This document shows, piece by piece, positions 20,891 to 33,420 of a stretch of 64,000 bases of DNA. A program made the position numbers and the translations under genes. The notes below the pieces were generated by a model. That model had not been told where the DNA came from, made no database searches, and was given only the letters and a program-made list of their open reading frames with translations. Where the stretch lies: NCBI RefSeq assembly GCF_030253575.1, contig NC_080568.1, positions 20,050,501-20,114,500 of the forward strand. The letters run 5' to 3'. The stretch comes from Rhododendron vialii. Lineage: Eukaryota; Streptophyta; Magnoliopsida; Ericales; Ericaceae. Each line of letters opens with the position of its first letter. Position 1 is the first letter of the stretch.

Positions 20891-22539
20891 GGCGACGCCA
20901 CTTGTAAAAAAATGGGGTCGGATGACCCCATGGAGGTGATAATTACTACAATATTCTATTAGAACTACTAATTCCTCAATGCGTGACCCCAACATGAGGT
21001 ATTATCACTAAATCTTTTTTCCTCATTTCAAATTTAATGAATTTCACATTCTAAATGTCAGTAGGCAATTTACAAAAGTATTTGAATTTTTTTTTTCATC
21101 ACAAAATTACATGAACCTTGTGAATCCAAACCAATCAACTTTTTTCTGGAAAGGATTCTCTAAAATTTTTAGCTTGTAGTTTGCCTTTTTCCTAGCTAGT
21201 AATTTGTAACTGGGTGAAAATTAATGATTAGTTATTAAGGAGTATGAAGTTATTTATTTATTTTTACAGATCAAGTGAATATTGAGTTTGTGAGTGATCC
21301 AATGGACACTAGTTCTTGGGCATTGGAATGGGAAAGAGAGAGTGATAAATTGGTAATTATTTATGAAATGGAAGCGCACTATATGTATCTACGGAGACAT
21401 CAAGTCAAATAAGTTGACATCCTGTCAACATTTGGAGAGCTTTAAGATGCTGCTTTATGAAAATGTTAGCGCTACTACCGCCACAGTTTTAAAAACGTAG
21501 AAAACATGAGACAATGACAGAGTTGTGGATGGTTATTGAAAAGTAAGGCAATTGAGCAACATTTTAGAGTGATGTTATGAGATGTCACATGGGTTACCTG
21601 GAGCTGCAGAGCTTCATTTAAGAAACTTGTAAGCTTAGTTTAATAAATTGTTACATTGTGCAATAAAATTTTCCCACTCGTGACACTTTGCTAATCGGCA
21701 TATGGAAACTCTTTTGTACTTAAAAAGGAGGAAAGATGAACTCTCTTTAGAACCAATACACGCAGGAGGGTTGCGATCAAATTCTTGAGCAAGTTCTTGG
21801 GAATAAGTCTTGTTATTCAACTTATCCTTGTGGTCTTGAGATGAGGCGAAACAAAGTGCATTCACTTCTTTAGAAACGTTTGTTCATTTCCTAATACAAA
21901 GCGCAAAGGAGCGGGGCTCAAGAATTTTATGAGCATGTACTAGCTGAATGCAACACAATCGGAAGTTAGAGGAATCATAACTCAGAGTCTGAGAGGTAGT
22001 CGTTGCAGTTGAACCATTGGTTGGACAAGTTCATGCCGCAAGCACTTAGGTACCTTGATGGTAATTGTATTATTTATTGTTTTATGGATTTTCCTTGAAT
22101 GGCATGAAGAAATTATTCACCTTTTATCCCTGATTTGTTTCTTTTTCTGCCCGTGTAACTACTAGAAGCTTGTGCAAATTTCTTCACATGTGCTATTGTG
22201 GTTGTTGAAACTGGAATGATTAAACACTCTTACATATGAAGGGAAATCAATTAAATTTCTCTACTTGCCTACTAAAAACCTTAAATCATTTGGAAAGGTA
22301 CACTTCTTGCAGAACTTCAACTAACCAATGTGGCATATGTTCTTCTAACTTGATGTTTATAATTGTTTCCTTTCATTTTTTCAGGTTAATTGTGCCTATT
22401 ATGTTCCTTCTTTGGCACCATCATGTTCACTTTTATACTAAAAATTAGAGGATGATACATTAGCCTGCAATGAAAGGTGTTTTTTTAATTTCGTGGATGC
22501 TACTTCTACGAAGCTTTGTTGGGTATAATTCCTAGTTTT

Positions 22540-23230
22540 TTGCGTTGCCATGCCACCATTGCTACTCTATTATGAACTACCTTGATGTTTTCTTCATTTC
22601 TTGGCTTCTAAGATTTATCATTATAGTTGGGCATTGGCAATATTTGTTTAGTTGTGTTGGTGGTCTTGTTCTGAATTCTACTCTTTTTCTTTTGCTTTCT
22701 TTGTTGATGCACCGGCCTTGTCTTTAGTAGCTTCTTGTAGAATAGTTTTTTAGATCTTGTTTCGAGATTCCTTTAAATGTAACGTTGTTGTGTTCATTGT
22801 TTGTGTTGTGATAAGATGAATGACTTGCATTATTCTCTAAGGTTGTTGGCTACATTCTCTTCACAAAATGGTTTCTAAGTCATTTAATTCCTTGAACCAA
22901 TAACTCATTGAATATCTTATAAAATGTATAAACGCTACATACTTGAATTGCCTAGGAAAGGGTATTTAGTGCATATACTTCCGAAGAGAGCCCATGTGGG
23001 AAGATGTTTGTTAGATAGATGTCAATCTCTTGGGGTACATACTAGAATCCTAGAATACTTCACAAGGTTTTTTGAAAGTGTCTTTGAGTAATTACTCCCC
23101 TTTCCCTCGTCTTAGTTAATTGTAGGATATCCATGCCTAATGACCAAGCAAAGGGCTGTCATGAAGCAGTAGGAGTCTATACAAAGTAAATTCAATTTGG
23201 GTTGACCTGGAAATATAACACTATATTGAG
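22540..23230 (+). repeat. Diverged duplicated unit B, copy 1
   Basis: It shares ordered anchors with 24830-25100 and 27670-28330. Examples are TTGTTGGCTACATTC, TTTCTAAGTCATT, ATTTAGTGCATATACTT, TACTAGAATC and CATGAAGCAGTAGGAGTC. Confidence 0.6.
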
Positions 23231-23269
23231 CTTCAAACTTGGAGTTATAGATTTACAAGTTACACTAGA

Positions 23270-24300
23270 TAGAAAACACCTGAAGTGATGATAATCCAAT
23301 CGACAAAACTCAAGATGACACAAGGTAATATTTACTTTTTGGAACTGCTCTCTTTGTTTTCTTTTTCTTGCCCATTCTTAAGGCAGCATTTTATAAGTTA
23401 ACTCCTTCTTCTTATGTTAATTTTTTTAAATCTTCTGCTTGGCCATGAAATCAAGAAAAGAATAGGAAATGCTGGGGATTACTTTGAATTTTAGGCCATG
23501 GTTTGACCAAAATCCTCATTTGGTTCTTTGTTAGTGATAATAGTTTATTGTATGAATTATTGATTCATAACTATGTAGGGTTGGTTATAGACATTGTTGC
23601 TTGGCCTTTATAAGTTTAGTTATTTACATGATTTCTCGTATACAAGGGTGAAGGGTTTAATGTTAACAAAACCCTTGAGTGCCTTATTAGCAAAGGCTAG
23701 TTCATCATTTAGTCTGTAATGCTTTTTACCTTGAGTGCCTTATTATTAGTAAAGGCTTGGTTGGTATGCATAAAAGATTGGTTGGGATCCATGAACTTGT
23801 CGTTTCTTCTTAAATGCTTATTGCCTTCCTTTTCCATGGACTTATGGTTTGATTGTGTTTTCTTCTTGTTCTATATTTTCATTGAGATTTGTCATGCATC
23901 TATTTCCTAAAGAGGTTTGCTATCCAGGAACAGTAAAAAAATAAAAAAACCCACATACATATTGATGTATGTATATACATCTACTACACAATACATACAT
24001 ATGTACACTTGTATCTATATATATGGGAGGTTTTTTTTTCCTTGAATGGATGCTATGCATTTTTTTCCTTTGATTTCGTGTCTTCTTCTTCTTGCTTTTG
24101 TATTACGAATTGCGTTGATAGTTTCTTCATTCATGGTTTCAGGAAATCAGAGATATACCTTCCTTTCCTGTATTGGTGTATGGCAATATTCTGTTTGGGT
24201 GTTTCTGGGTATGCTACATTTTTCTGTTTTAGGTAATGATCTTTTTGTCTTATATTGTTGCATTAAGCCTTGATTTTTAGCAATTGCTTATGGAGTGTTT
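23270..24300 (+). repeat. Diverged duplicated unit A, copy 2
   Basis: This is the partner of 19860-20890, with the same order of anchor words. Divergence is high, so the duplication is old. Confidence 0.6.
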
Positions 24301-24829
24301 TTTTCCAAGTTATGAAATTGGTTGAACTGCTTACCTTAGTGTCATAGTTTGTGCAGACATCTTGGTGAGGATGCAATAAGACACTCAAAAATGATTGAAA
24401 TTTAGTTGTTCATGTGTAACCTGATTGAAATATATTTGTTCACGTGTAACCTCACTAAGATCCTCTATGCATGGTGACATCTTAGAGCATCCGCAATGGG
24501 AATAATCAAAATCAATAACCAAAATGTGCCACGTCAGCATTTGATTATCCATTTAGTTCATAATCAAACTTAACAACCTTTACCTCCACATTGGTTTTTT
24601 TTTGCATTCCTATAAAAAAAAATCCCACAGTACGCAATGCACCTATGTCCAATAGCAAACGAGTTCCAATCACGCACTCGACCACACCAAATTATTCATC
24701 TGGATGAGACGATTCTAATGTGGGGTATTTTTTAGTTATTGAGTTTTGAGTTTGGTTATTGGGTTTGGTTATTGAGTTTTGGTTATTGGTAAAAGTTGTT
24801 AAGTTTGGTTATGGAATGAGTGAAATTTG

Positions 24830-25100
24830 GTTATTTGCTAAAAGACTTGTAACTTTCTTATTACAATGTGAAGTATTTTCTTAGCATTGTTGTTCATAAG
24901 AAATGCAAGTTATGTATCCAAATTTGAAGTTCTTTCTCTAAATGGTACATATTTGGGTTGCTTGGAAAAGGGAATATAATGCATATACTCCGTGAGAGAT
25001 CATGAGCACAAACGTCGTTTACGTTATGTCAAAGTCATTGGGTGCTCATACTAGAATCGTGGGATACCTCATTTATGTTTATTAATGTTTCTTTTCATTG
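24830..25100 (+). repeat. Diverged duplicated unit B, copy 2 (partial)
   Basis: It contains TAATGCATATACTCCG, TTGGGTGCTCATACTAGAAT and neighbouring words matching the other two copies. Confidence 0.5.
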
Positions 25101-25821
25101 GTTGATATTAATACCAAATTTTCTAACAAGGGATGTTATAAAAGCAGATTAAAAATATGTGTGATTTTGGCTGAGCTGAGAATGGGTCACTCTCATTAGT
25201 TTCTTTGTTACTTTTTTTCTTCACAAATTTGTTCCCTTGTAGGTTTTTTATTCTTGTTTTAAAAGGTGATGAACAGTTGCTTTCTGCTCCACCCAAGTTT
25301 TCAAGTATTACTATGTCCCTACTATGCTTGCTTATTTTCTAAAGTAACAAGTGTACTTTCTATATTTTTTGTTGTTCTTCATGACGATGTCTACTTCTTT
25401 ATGCTTGTCAGCCAACGTAGTCTTCATTATTTTTATTAGAGGTATTAAGAACATCTTATGATTTGGGGTCATGGTTCTGCAGCAAAATATACCTTTGGCT
25501 CCTTGGTTCTTAGACGTATATGGTGACTACTATTTCAGTGGTATTCTAAGAGTAACCACTTTGTTATATATTGCACTGGTATTCTAAGAGTATCCCTTTG
25601 GCTCCAATACTTTTCCGCCCATACCCCCAATGATTGAGGCCTAGATGGGTTCTGTAACCTTTTTTGTTGTACCTGGAACAACTTATGTGATACTACTAGC
25701 CCACAAGGAAATATGATCTTTTTAATTTTCATTACATGGACCCTACTGCTACTATGTCTTTGTTGGTTTAATGTAACCCGTTCTTGCTCTTCTACACTGC
25801 GGCCCTACTCCACTATGAACT

Positions 25822-27661
25822 TGTGGGCACATGCCCCTAAAATCTGTATGAAATCGAGTGCGCCTTTTTGATTTTGAAAAGGCGTAGACTGGCCCGTCGT
25901 CACCTTGATATCTGACGTTCGAGAGCCAGGTTACGAGAGGGGAAGGGTTTTAAGGCATCCCTCTCTCCCAATCCGGAGATTGGTCTCTACTCGGGCATTT
26001 GTAAAACGCTTGAATTCTCTTTTATTAATCAATTTTTAGCCAGTTGGGGAGGGAGAATAGTAAAAGGGGATTTAAAACTGTAACATGTTTGGCAAGATGT
26101 GATAAAAATGGCATGCTTGATTTATTGAATCAAATAGTATAGGATGAAAACAGACTGTTGTGGGAGCCTTAAACAGACTGAAAAACACAACCTTGGGATG
26201 TAATACGTAAGAAAGAATCAGCATGCCCTGATCAAGTCACTGCATGCTGACCCCACCTACGTATGCCATTACAAGACACGCATACGTCAGTAAGTTCAAA
26301 CCCACAACTCTTATTTTCAACCCTCTGGGCTCTGGAAATGACCAGTGCACACCCAAGACAAATCAAGTAGGTTATATAGCAAGTAATATACAGTTTATAG
26401 CAGTTTAAAAGGGCTATAAAGCCACAAAATTAATAGAACACCCCATAAATTGTGTGGGGACAAACAGAAGCCGGAGCCTAGTTACCATGCAAGGGCCAGC
26501 CACTGATCAGGGTTATACTGACGTACGCGGGTCAACCATTACGGTACGCTAGTTTAAGCCACCTGACTAGTGCTTCTCTTTGCACTTTCTGGGTTCTGAG
26601 ACATGTTCAGAAGGACCCCAGAGGTATTCCAAAACAGCATGTAAACAAATTGAAACCTAAAACTAGCAATTTTAACTAAGGAAAACAGTAAACTGGTTTT
26701 ATAATATGCTTCACAGTGATGATAATGAAAAGAAAGACATAAAATAGTAAGGCACCAATCCCCACGCTGACCTGCGTGCACAACCACAGAGTGGCGTACG
26801 CGACTTAAGGACTGGCGCACGCTGGCCCCTACTCTGATAGTTTTTGAAATCTTGCTAGCTTTATGGCCAGGACTGGTATTAATTACCAGCCTTGATCCTA
26901 CCAGCCCCCCTCATGGATCAGAACAAAGATATTACCAAGGTGTTATACCTTTGGTTTGTGAGTTTGGAAGGTGTTTAAGCTTGAACTTGAGGAATGGAGG
27001 ATGAATGGTGTTTATGGCTGGATGTGGATGAGTGTTGCTTGTCTAAGTCTTCCTTATACAAGAAAGAGATAAACAAGAGGCTTGAGACTTGGTAGATTTG
27101 TAACTAGAGGCTTAGAAATTGGTAACTTGAGGGAGAGAACTTGTAACCTCGCTCAAGGATGAAGAGAGTGGGGTATATATAGGGGATATGGAGGGTGTAA
27201 CTAGCCAAAGGTGGCTAGTTGGCTTGGAGTGTAGGCTTCCTTCTCATTAATGAGAGGCAAAAGGTGATGAGAGACCTTGTGAGAGGGGATGGAACATCCC
27301 CCTGTCCGAGGCCTGCTTTCAGACGGATAAATAGAGTCCTGGGGTGCCCCAAAAGTCTTATGATCATGGTTGAATAAAGGTGATGGGACTACTTTTGATC
27401 GGCGTACGCTGGTGGATGACCTGCGTACGCAAGTCCAAGCCCGATGACTGACACGTGGCAATTGGACCAGCATACGCCAGTTGTACACCAGCGTATGCAG
27501 GTAGGGTTTTGCTGAGGCATTTTGGCTTGGGATAAAAGGGTTTCAAATGCTCAAAACTCAAACATACTAACATTCTCGGGGTGTTCTTGATCTTATTCAT
27601 CATCGGGGAATCAAATACCGTAAGTACACTAATATGGAAAGTACAAAATTGGGTGTCTACA
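25822..27661 (-). mobile_element. Solo LTR of a gypsy element (TSD GAACT)
   Basis: The segment begins TGTGGGCACATG and ends GGGTGTCTACA on the + strand. It is flanked by the exact direct repeat GAACT (25817-25821 and 27662-27666). Read on the minus strand it starts TGTAGACACCCAATTTTG, a start I associate with Tat/Athila-type gypsy LTRs. A TATA-like run (CTATATATACCCCAC) lies at about 27173-27187, so the minus orientation is preferred. No coding region is present. The LTR carries many GCGTACGC-like palindromes (26523-26550, 26797-26822, 27402-27503). Confidence 0.82.
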
Positions 27662-27669
27662 GAACTCCC

Positions 27670-28330
27670 TCGAGGTTTACTTCATTTTTTGGCTTCTGAA
27701 ATTTATCTTTATTCGTTAATAGTTAGGAATAGGCAATATTATTATTTTAGTTGAGTGTCAGCATTGTTTTTAGCAATTTTGTCTTTGTTGATGCACCAAC
27801 CTCTAGTTTTTAGCTGCTTGTGGAATGGTTTTTTGGATCTAAATTGCTTTAATTCTTCCCTTGTTGTGTTAGCTATTTATATTGTGATCAGATAGATAGC
27901 TTGCATTATCTTGCGAGTTGTTGGCTACATTCATTTTACTGCACAAAAGAGGTTTCTAAGTCATTATTCTTTGGACAAATAACTCAATGACTATCTTATG
28001 AAATGCATGTTACATACGTAAATTTAAAGTTCATATAAGCAATATATAGTTGGATTTTGCATGAGACGGGATTTAGTGCCTATACTTTCTGACAAGATCC
28101 CTTCTGGAAAGATGTGTATTAATTTGATGTCAATGTCTCTGGTACTCGTACTAGAATCTTAAGATGTCAAAAGGATTTTCGAAAATGTCTGTGTACATAG
28201 TCCCCATTTCTTTGACTTTATAGATTTTAGGACTTTCATGCAAACTGGCCAAGCAAGGGCTATCATGAAAGATGTATGAGTCCATAAAAAGTTAATTCGA
28301 TTTGGGCTGAACTAAAATTATGATATTTTG
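27670..28330 (+). repeat. Diverged duplicated unit B, copy 3
   Basis: It matches 22540-23230 over most of its length, with GTTGGCTACATTC, GGTTTCTAAGTCATT, TTAGTGCCTATACTTTC and CAAGCAAGGGCTATCATGAA. It follows the solo LTR at 25822 directly, so that LTR inserted at or near its left edge. Confidence 0.6.
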
Positions 28331-28449
28331 TGTCATTTTTGTGTCATATGTTTTACACAAATTTAGATCTTTTGCAATAGGTTTTCGGTTTCTCCTTATA
28401 ACTTAGAAGTTAACACACAATTGTTCTTTCTTTTCTCTTGCGCCCACTG

Positions 28450-28611
28450 TAGGTCCACAAGCTAGTCCATGCGCAGCAAGACGAAGCAGTCTTTGGACAT
28501 GCTTCATTTAGGTTTGTTTAATCTACACAAACCTGCCATTTTTCATGTTTCTTCTTCACCACAACCGTGTTGGCTAACCAGGTCGGGTATTGGACCTCCT
28601 TGATGGGTTGG
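28450..28611 (-). pseudogene. Gypsy reverse transcriptase fragment
   Basis: The minus strand reads PIKEVQYPTWLANTVVVKKK, then EKWQVCVD, a stop, TNLNEACPK, and after a frame change DCFVLLRMD, a stop, LVD. This follows the reverse-transcriptase core of Tat-clade gypsy elements (EVQYPEWLAN, KWR.CVDYTDLN, ACPKDSFPLPRIDQLVD). Two stops and one missing base make it dead. About 55 codons remain. Confidence 0.85.
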
Positions 28612-28640
28612 GCTCTCAGGACAACTGTGTTGGCTAACCG

Positions 28641-30764
28641 TGTTGGCCTCAATTTTCAACATAAATAACAATACCATTTGAGATACAAATCCTCACAATA
28701 GTACACACAATACTATTCCTGAATCCTCAAACTTGTCCACAATTATAACGTTTCAAATTAAGGCATTCCAGTACAATACAATACATGCAGTTTATTTTAC
28801 AAACATATAGATAGCTCCTGAAAACAACTTTTAAAATAAAGACGCCAGTCATGCACTCCATGTACTTCATGTCAATGCCCCTGTGTTGTACCTGAAATGA
28901 TAATAGGTTTGAGCAAACACGCGCCCAGTAGAAAAATTTTTTACACTAACTATATGAAAATACGATAAAATATGCACAAGAAAATGAATAAGTTTCAATG
29001 AGCGAACACGAGCAACGAAGATTTACCAAAATAGACAAGCGGACATCGACATCAATGTTTTGAACATCTTATCGGGATTCCTATCAATGCACATGTCAAC
29101 TAGAAGCTGCACTAAACTCACATCAAACTGGACAACCTACAACAGATTCTCAACCTCTTCATTTACTTCATGTGTGAACACTACAATCTATATCGGTTTC
29201 ACATTATTGATTATCCAATCTCTTTCCCATAAAACTTTCCTTTTTGATTGCAAAAATGATTTGTGAAAAACAAGACCAAAACGGGTCAAGCTCCGTTGAT
29301 TTGAGCTTGAATACCGGAATACGTTAATTTGTGCCCAAATACCGGAAGCCGTTGATTCGCATTAAGAATGCCGGAGGATTTTTATATCAAAATCCTTTTT
29401 CCGAAACCAAAATCCATTCTTAAAAAAAAATCTTGATGAAATCAATCATTTGTCCCTTTATCTTTAAACAAACATCAATCTATGTATCTTAATTCTCTAG
29501 TTTGCGGAATCGCACATAGCATAATTATCTGTTCATTTTTAGCTTGGTCATCTCACCATTGCGGCTGTTCTACCGAATGGTGATACCTATAGTGTCCAAT
29601 TTCGCTACATCCACATGTCAACTGATCATTCATAATTCAAAGCATTTCAAACAATCAACCATATCACAATATCGGCCAATAAATAAATACAGACCTTTCT
29701 CCACGTATGTCACAATACTCTAAGGAACTTCCCAACCCATAGTAACTCTATGACATACAGCCCGCCTGTATCGATGCTTAGGATATGAGACGAATAGGAT
29801 CAATGAGACGAATCATGAGGATATGAGTTACTACGTTACCCTTCGGATCACTAGACCGGCTCACACCTACCAAATATACTCATCACAACACTTCACATAG
29901 CCTACGGTACTCCTAAACAACCTTATGATATATCATTCGTCTACAACGATACCAAAGTTACGTTTCACGAGTGTCTCAGGAATGGGAATGATCAATGAGT
30001 CATCAAAGGACGAGCAACTAAGCTTAGAGATGGTTTAAAGGTGTTTTAGAGGTGTTAGAAGTGATCGGGGTCAAAACGATGAAGTATGGAACAAATGCAT
30101 CAAAACTGTCCTTAATCCATCTTTATCGATACTAGTCAAAGTAATATCGATACAGATGGGCTACGAGACATTCCAGAGGAAACTGTATCGATACCACCAT
30201 ACCAGGTCAGTTCGAGCAGATAGCAGATTTTCAAGGGTTCAACAACTACTACCACAATGATCATAGGCACGATTCAAGGTATAAAATCACTCATAAACAT
30301 ATAGAGAGAGTAAGAAATCTCTACCTCAAAGTTAAAAGCTTCAAATACGAGACCCACAGGCAAGCCCTAGCTCCAAAACCTTGAACAAACCGAAATACGC
30401 CCTTCCAAGCTCAACCCACCGAGATACGAGCCTGATAATTTGAATAGAAGGCGGATTGGAGGTTGATTGTCATGTGTTTTGAGTTTGGGGTGGAGTTTTG
30501 AGTGATGGAGTGAGAGAGGGAGAGGAGCCGAGAGAGGGGAGAGAGATCGGGAGATGAGAGAGAGAGAGGATTGGGAAATTCTCTCCCCTACACACACACC
30601 CACAAATATATATACTCACACAATCACAAATTGCACATGCACCCCTCCACAAACAAACTTCCCACATTGACCCCAAATCAAATAATTTAATAAATCCCTT
30701 ATTTATTCCATATTCTAACATTAATAAAACCTTTAAACAATTTCCGAAAGTACAGGTCTCTACA
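28641..30764 (-). mobile_element. Minus-strand gypsy LTR related to the one at 17314
   Basis: Read on the minus strand it starts TGTAGAGACCTGTACTTTCG at 30764 and follows the family of the 17314 LTR. Both have AAAGGTTTTATTAATGTTAG, a TATATATA region about 160 bp in, a CT-rich leader, TATCGATA motifs at 30119-30195 and the segment near 29030 matching 19280. The distal end is AAATTGAGGCCAACA, less well preserved. I found no matching 5-bp duplication (right flank CTGAG, left flank AACCG). It may be one LTR of a truncated element or a solo LTR with a decayed edge. Confidence 0.72.
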
Positions 30765-31099
30765 CTGAGCGATGCTTTTACTTTGACCTTTAGATGGCTG
30801 AAGGAAATAGTGGCCTATGTGATTGCCATTTTTAAACCGTACAGAAGGAAATATGGAGCTGAAATACAACCGGAACCAATGAAAATTAAATACAATAATA
30901 ACTTCATTCTACTATGAAACTAGCTTACAATGAAGGACAATATGTGACTGTGCATTGTTGATTTGACAGAACATAACGGCATTACAATGCGAGGTTCTTT
31001 TGCTAAATTTAAAGTAGCATCACCAATGACGGAAGAGAATCATTTTTCTATAAGAACCAAGGGTCATTCTTTTGATATCGTTTCAGCCTAATTAAGATT
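30765..31099. other. Short spacer, no gene seen
   Basis: This lies between the minus-strand LTR and the last exon of the DUF2301 pseudogene. It is probably the 3' flank of the latter; nothing else was recognised. Confidence 0.4.
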
Positions 31100-33420
31100 C
31101 TAACTGAACTTTTGCTGCTCAAGTTTCTCAACAAGAGCCTTCTTTTGATCCTCTAAATGGCATTCAAAAGATTTACCTTAACTGGCTAAGAGAACTTCCT
31201 TCCAGCAAAAATCACGAAGAGTGCCATCCACACACCCAGTAGAGTACAAACAAAGCTCATGAGTATCTAGAGGAAGAAGCATTACCTTCCGAAAATCTTA
31301 CGTCATACTTAATGCATGAACCATAAAGTAGAGTTCTCGAAAAAATATTCAAGGTTTCCAAGATGCCCGTTTCTGAAGTCCAATATTTGACAATCTCAAT
31401 CCCATTGAAACAATTCCTTGGTCAATACTACCCATTAATTAGTCTTATGGGCTGTTTTCGTATCTTCCGGGTTGTGCTTCAAAAGACAATTATAATAATG
31501 GGTACTTGTAGAAATTGGAAGGATACTTTCCCATACTGGATTAGTCAATTTTCAAGTTTTCACTGAACTTTAGTCCTAAACCTTGGGCATAGAACTAATA
31601 CGGTTACACACTTGCAACATAAGTTACCCATGAAGACCTTGTTGAGAGGGAAAAAAATAAAAAATAAAAAATAAAAAAAGAGTTAAAGAGGGCTTTGAAC
31701 AGTTATAATCATGAGAGTACCAGGTGCCCAAGAAAGATTAAGGGAATGATAAAAGTCAGGATACTAGCCTCCAACTTTCCATAGAAGAGGCCTGTTCAAT
31801 AATAAAAGCGACCACATGTAAGGATTCCCACAATAACATAGTGTTGAACTTTCAAACGAAGTATATGATATGACAGGCTTCTCATTCATTGGCAAATAGT
31901 ATCTGACTATCTGTAAATAATTGAGTGTCCAATATATATAGCGCTTCATAAGATATCAGTGAACCAACTGGTTTTCAGGAGATGATAAAAAAAGAAAAAC
32001 TGGTTTTCAGGAAAAAATAAATATATTCTCTCAATGAATTCAAAAACATTCGGGGCTATCCTCTTGTTATGCAAAGACTGAAAAATGGGGAAATAACAGC
32101 AAGGAATATCATCATAAAGACAGCTAAAAGTATTAACCTCCACTTGAGGAAAAAGGGAAGCAGAATAAGACAAGCACTTTAATTTCATTTTTGTACTAGC
32201 ACGCACACTTTGGCAAAACAGTGTGAAGTAATGGTTCTGTCCGTCTGAGGGATGAGTGTCTACTGTTTAATGAATCCAGAAAACAGAAGTTTACGCCTGG
32301 TTGTAAGAAAGATGAAAAACAGACAGAACGTAGCTCAGTAGCTTGTTTTTGGGTTAGTTTGTATGTAGTTTTTGTCAACAAGGGTAGTATATCAAACATC
32401 TGTGAACCACATGTACATCTCAAAGTTGTTGGCGCTCCTTAGATTCAGTATATGGAAGTCTTTTTAATCATTAGATGGAGGAAAAATCTTAGTCATCTAC
32501 TCATAACTTTGTGTTTGCAAGATTTGATATTGGCAAGCATTGGATTTGTAAATTTCTCATATAATCTTCCCAACTATTAGCATCAAGCCAATTTCAGTGA
32601 AAATTCGTGTTAAGTATCTAACTCAGAACGAATTGCCAGTGAATGGAGAGGCTCCCAAACTCATATAGGAGTAATAGCTTTTGAGTTAACAATTTACATA
32701 TGTGGCGCAAGTTCTAATAATTCTTTTAGTGCAGTATACAGCTCCAAAGGTTAAACAATGTGACTAGGAACTACGGTATCGTGCTCAAATCCCTCCTTGC
32801 TCCCCACAAGCAGGTCCAAAAGGGAAGCACCTTTTCCCACGGAGGTAGGAAATCTTGATTGAAATAGCAGAACAAAAGCACACAACTTAGGTTTGGTATT
32901 CTGTAAAACGGGAATGCCACGGGGATTCATACAATAGGTTATAGATTTGATTATGCATATCAGAATATCTACATGAAACTGGAAATACTCACAACTGAAC
33001 CATGAAATAAGTACTTAACATGCATGAAATCTTTACCTTCCTTGAAGACAAGTCCTGTCAATGCTGCAAAGAGTGGCCCAACGAACCAGACAGCTGTTGG
33101 GTGGTTGATAACATATTGTACTAAGTTCTCACCAGCTGGTTGAGCAAGGCTGAAATATGTTGCTAAGGATCCAAAAATCCCAAGTGCTCATAATGCTTGA
33201 AGAGTGTGCTTGATCTGTTACATATATGTGAATCAACAGCAATGATAAGTCCAATCCTCCAGCTCCAAGGGCATAAAAGAAATCAAGATTCTGCTTTATT
33301 GAGCCGCTCAATGGAGAGTCATGGGGACGGAAAGCTGTAGAAGCAGCGATAACAAAAGCGGCAGCGACAGTCACTAATCCTGATCTGTACGAAATCACAT
33401 GTTGCATCAGGCAAAGTATC
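31100..33420 (-). pseudogene. DUF2301 membrane-protein pseudogene
   Basis: Two exon regions on the minus strand resemble the plastid-type integral membrane family DUF2301, whose function is uncharacterised. Exon 33037-33420 reads SYRSGLVTVAAAFVIAASTA, IKQNLDFFYALGAGGLDLSL, then after a one-base shift ALGIFGSLATYFSLAQPAGE and AVWFVGPLFAALTGLVFKEG. It ends at a good donor (GGAAG/GTAAAG). Exon 31100-31266 reads LLGVWMALFVIFAGRKFS, a stop, PVK, then in another frame EDQKKALVEKLEQQKFS and a stop. Damage: a frameshift after IHIYVTD, TGA replacing Trp in LQALWALG (near 33190), TAG in RKFSQPVK, and the exon for the CYGKLEAG..IP..LLGHLTG segment not found. The N-terminal transit region was not identified. 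Confidence 0.8.

Larger units (their letters stand above)
19722..25816. other. Non-coding region with old diverged duplications and MITE-like scraps
   Basis: No exon is supported. About 19860-20890 and 23270-24300 are diverged copies of each other. Shared words include TCCAACTGACAAAACTTGTCAAGATGAC versus a similar form at 23294, TTTTATAAGTTAA, GCAAAGGCT and TGAATGGATGCTA. About 22540-23230 and 24830-25100 share a second unit. Near 20889 (GGGGCGACGCCACTTG) the start of a hAT-like remnant is possible. GAGCATCCGCAATGGG at 24485 resembles a common plant MITE end. Neither has a confirmed partner end. Confidence 0.5.
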
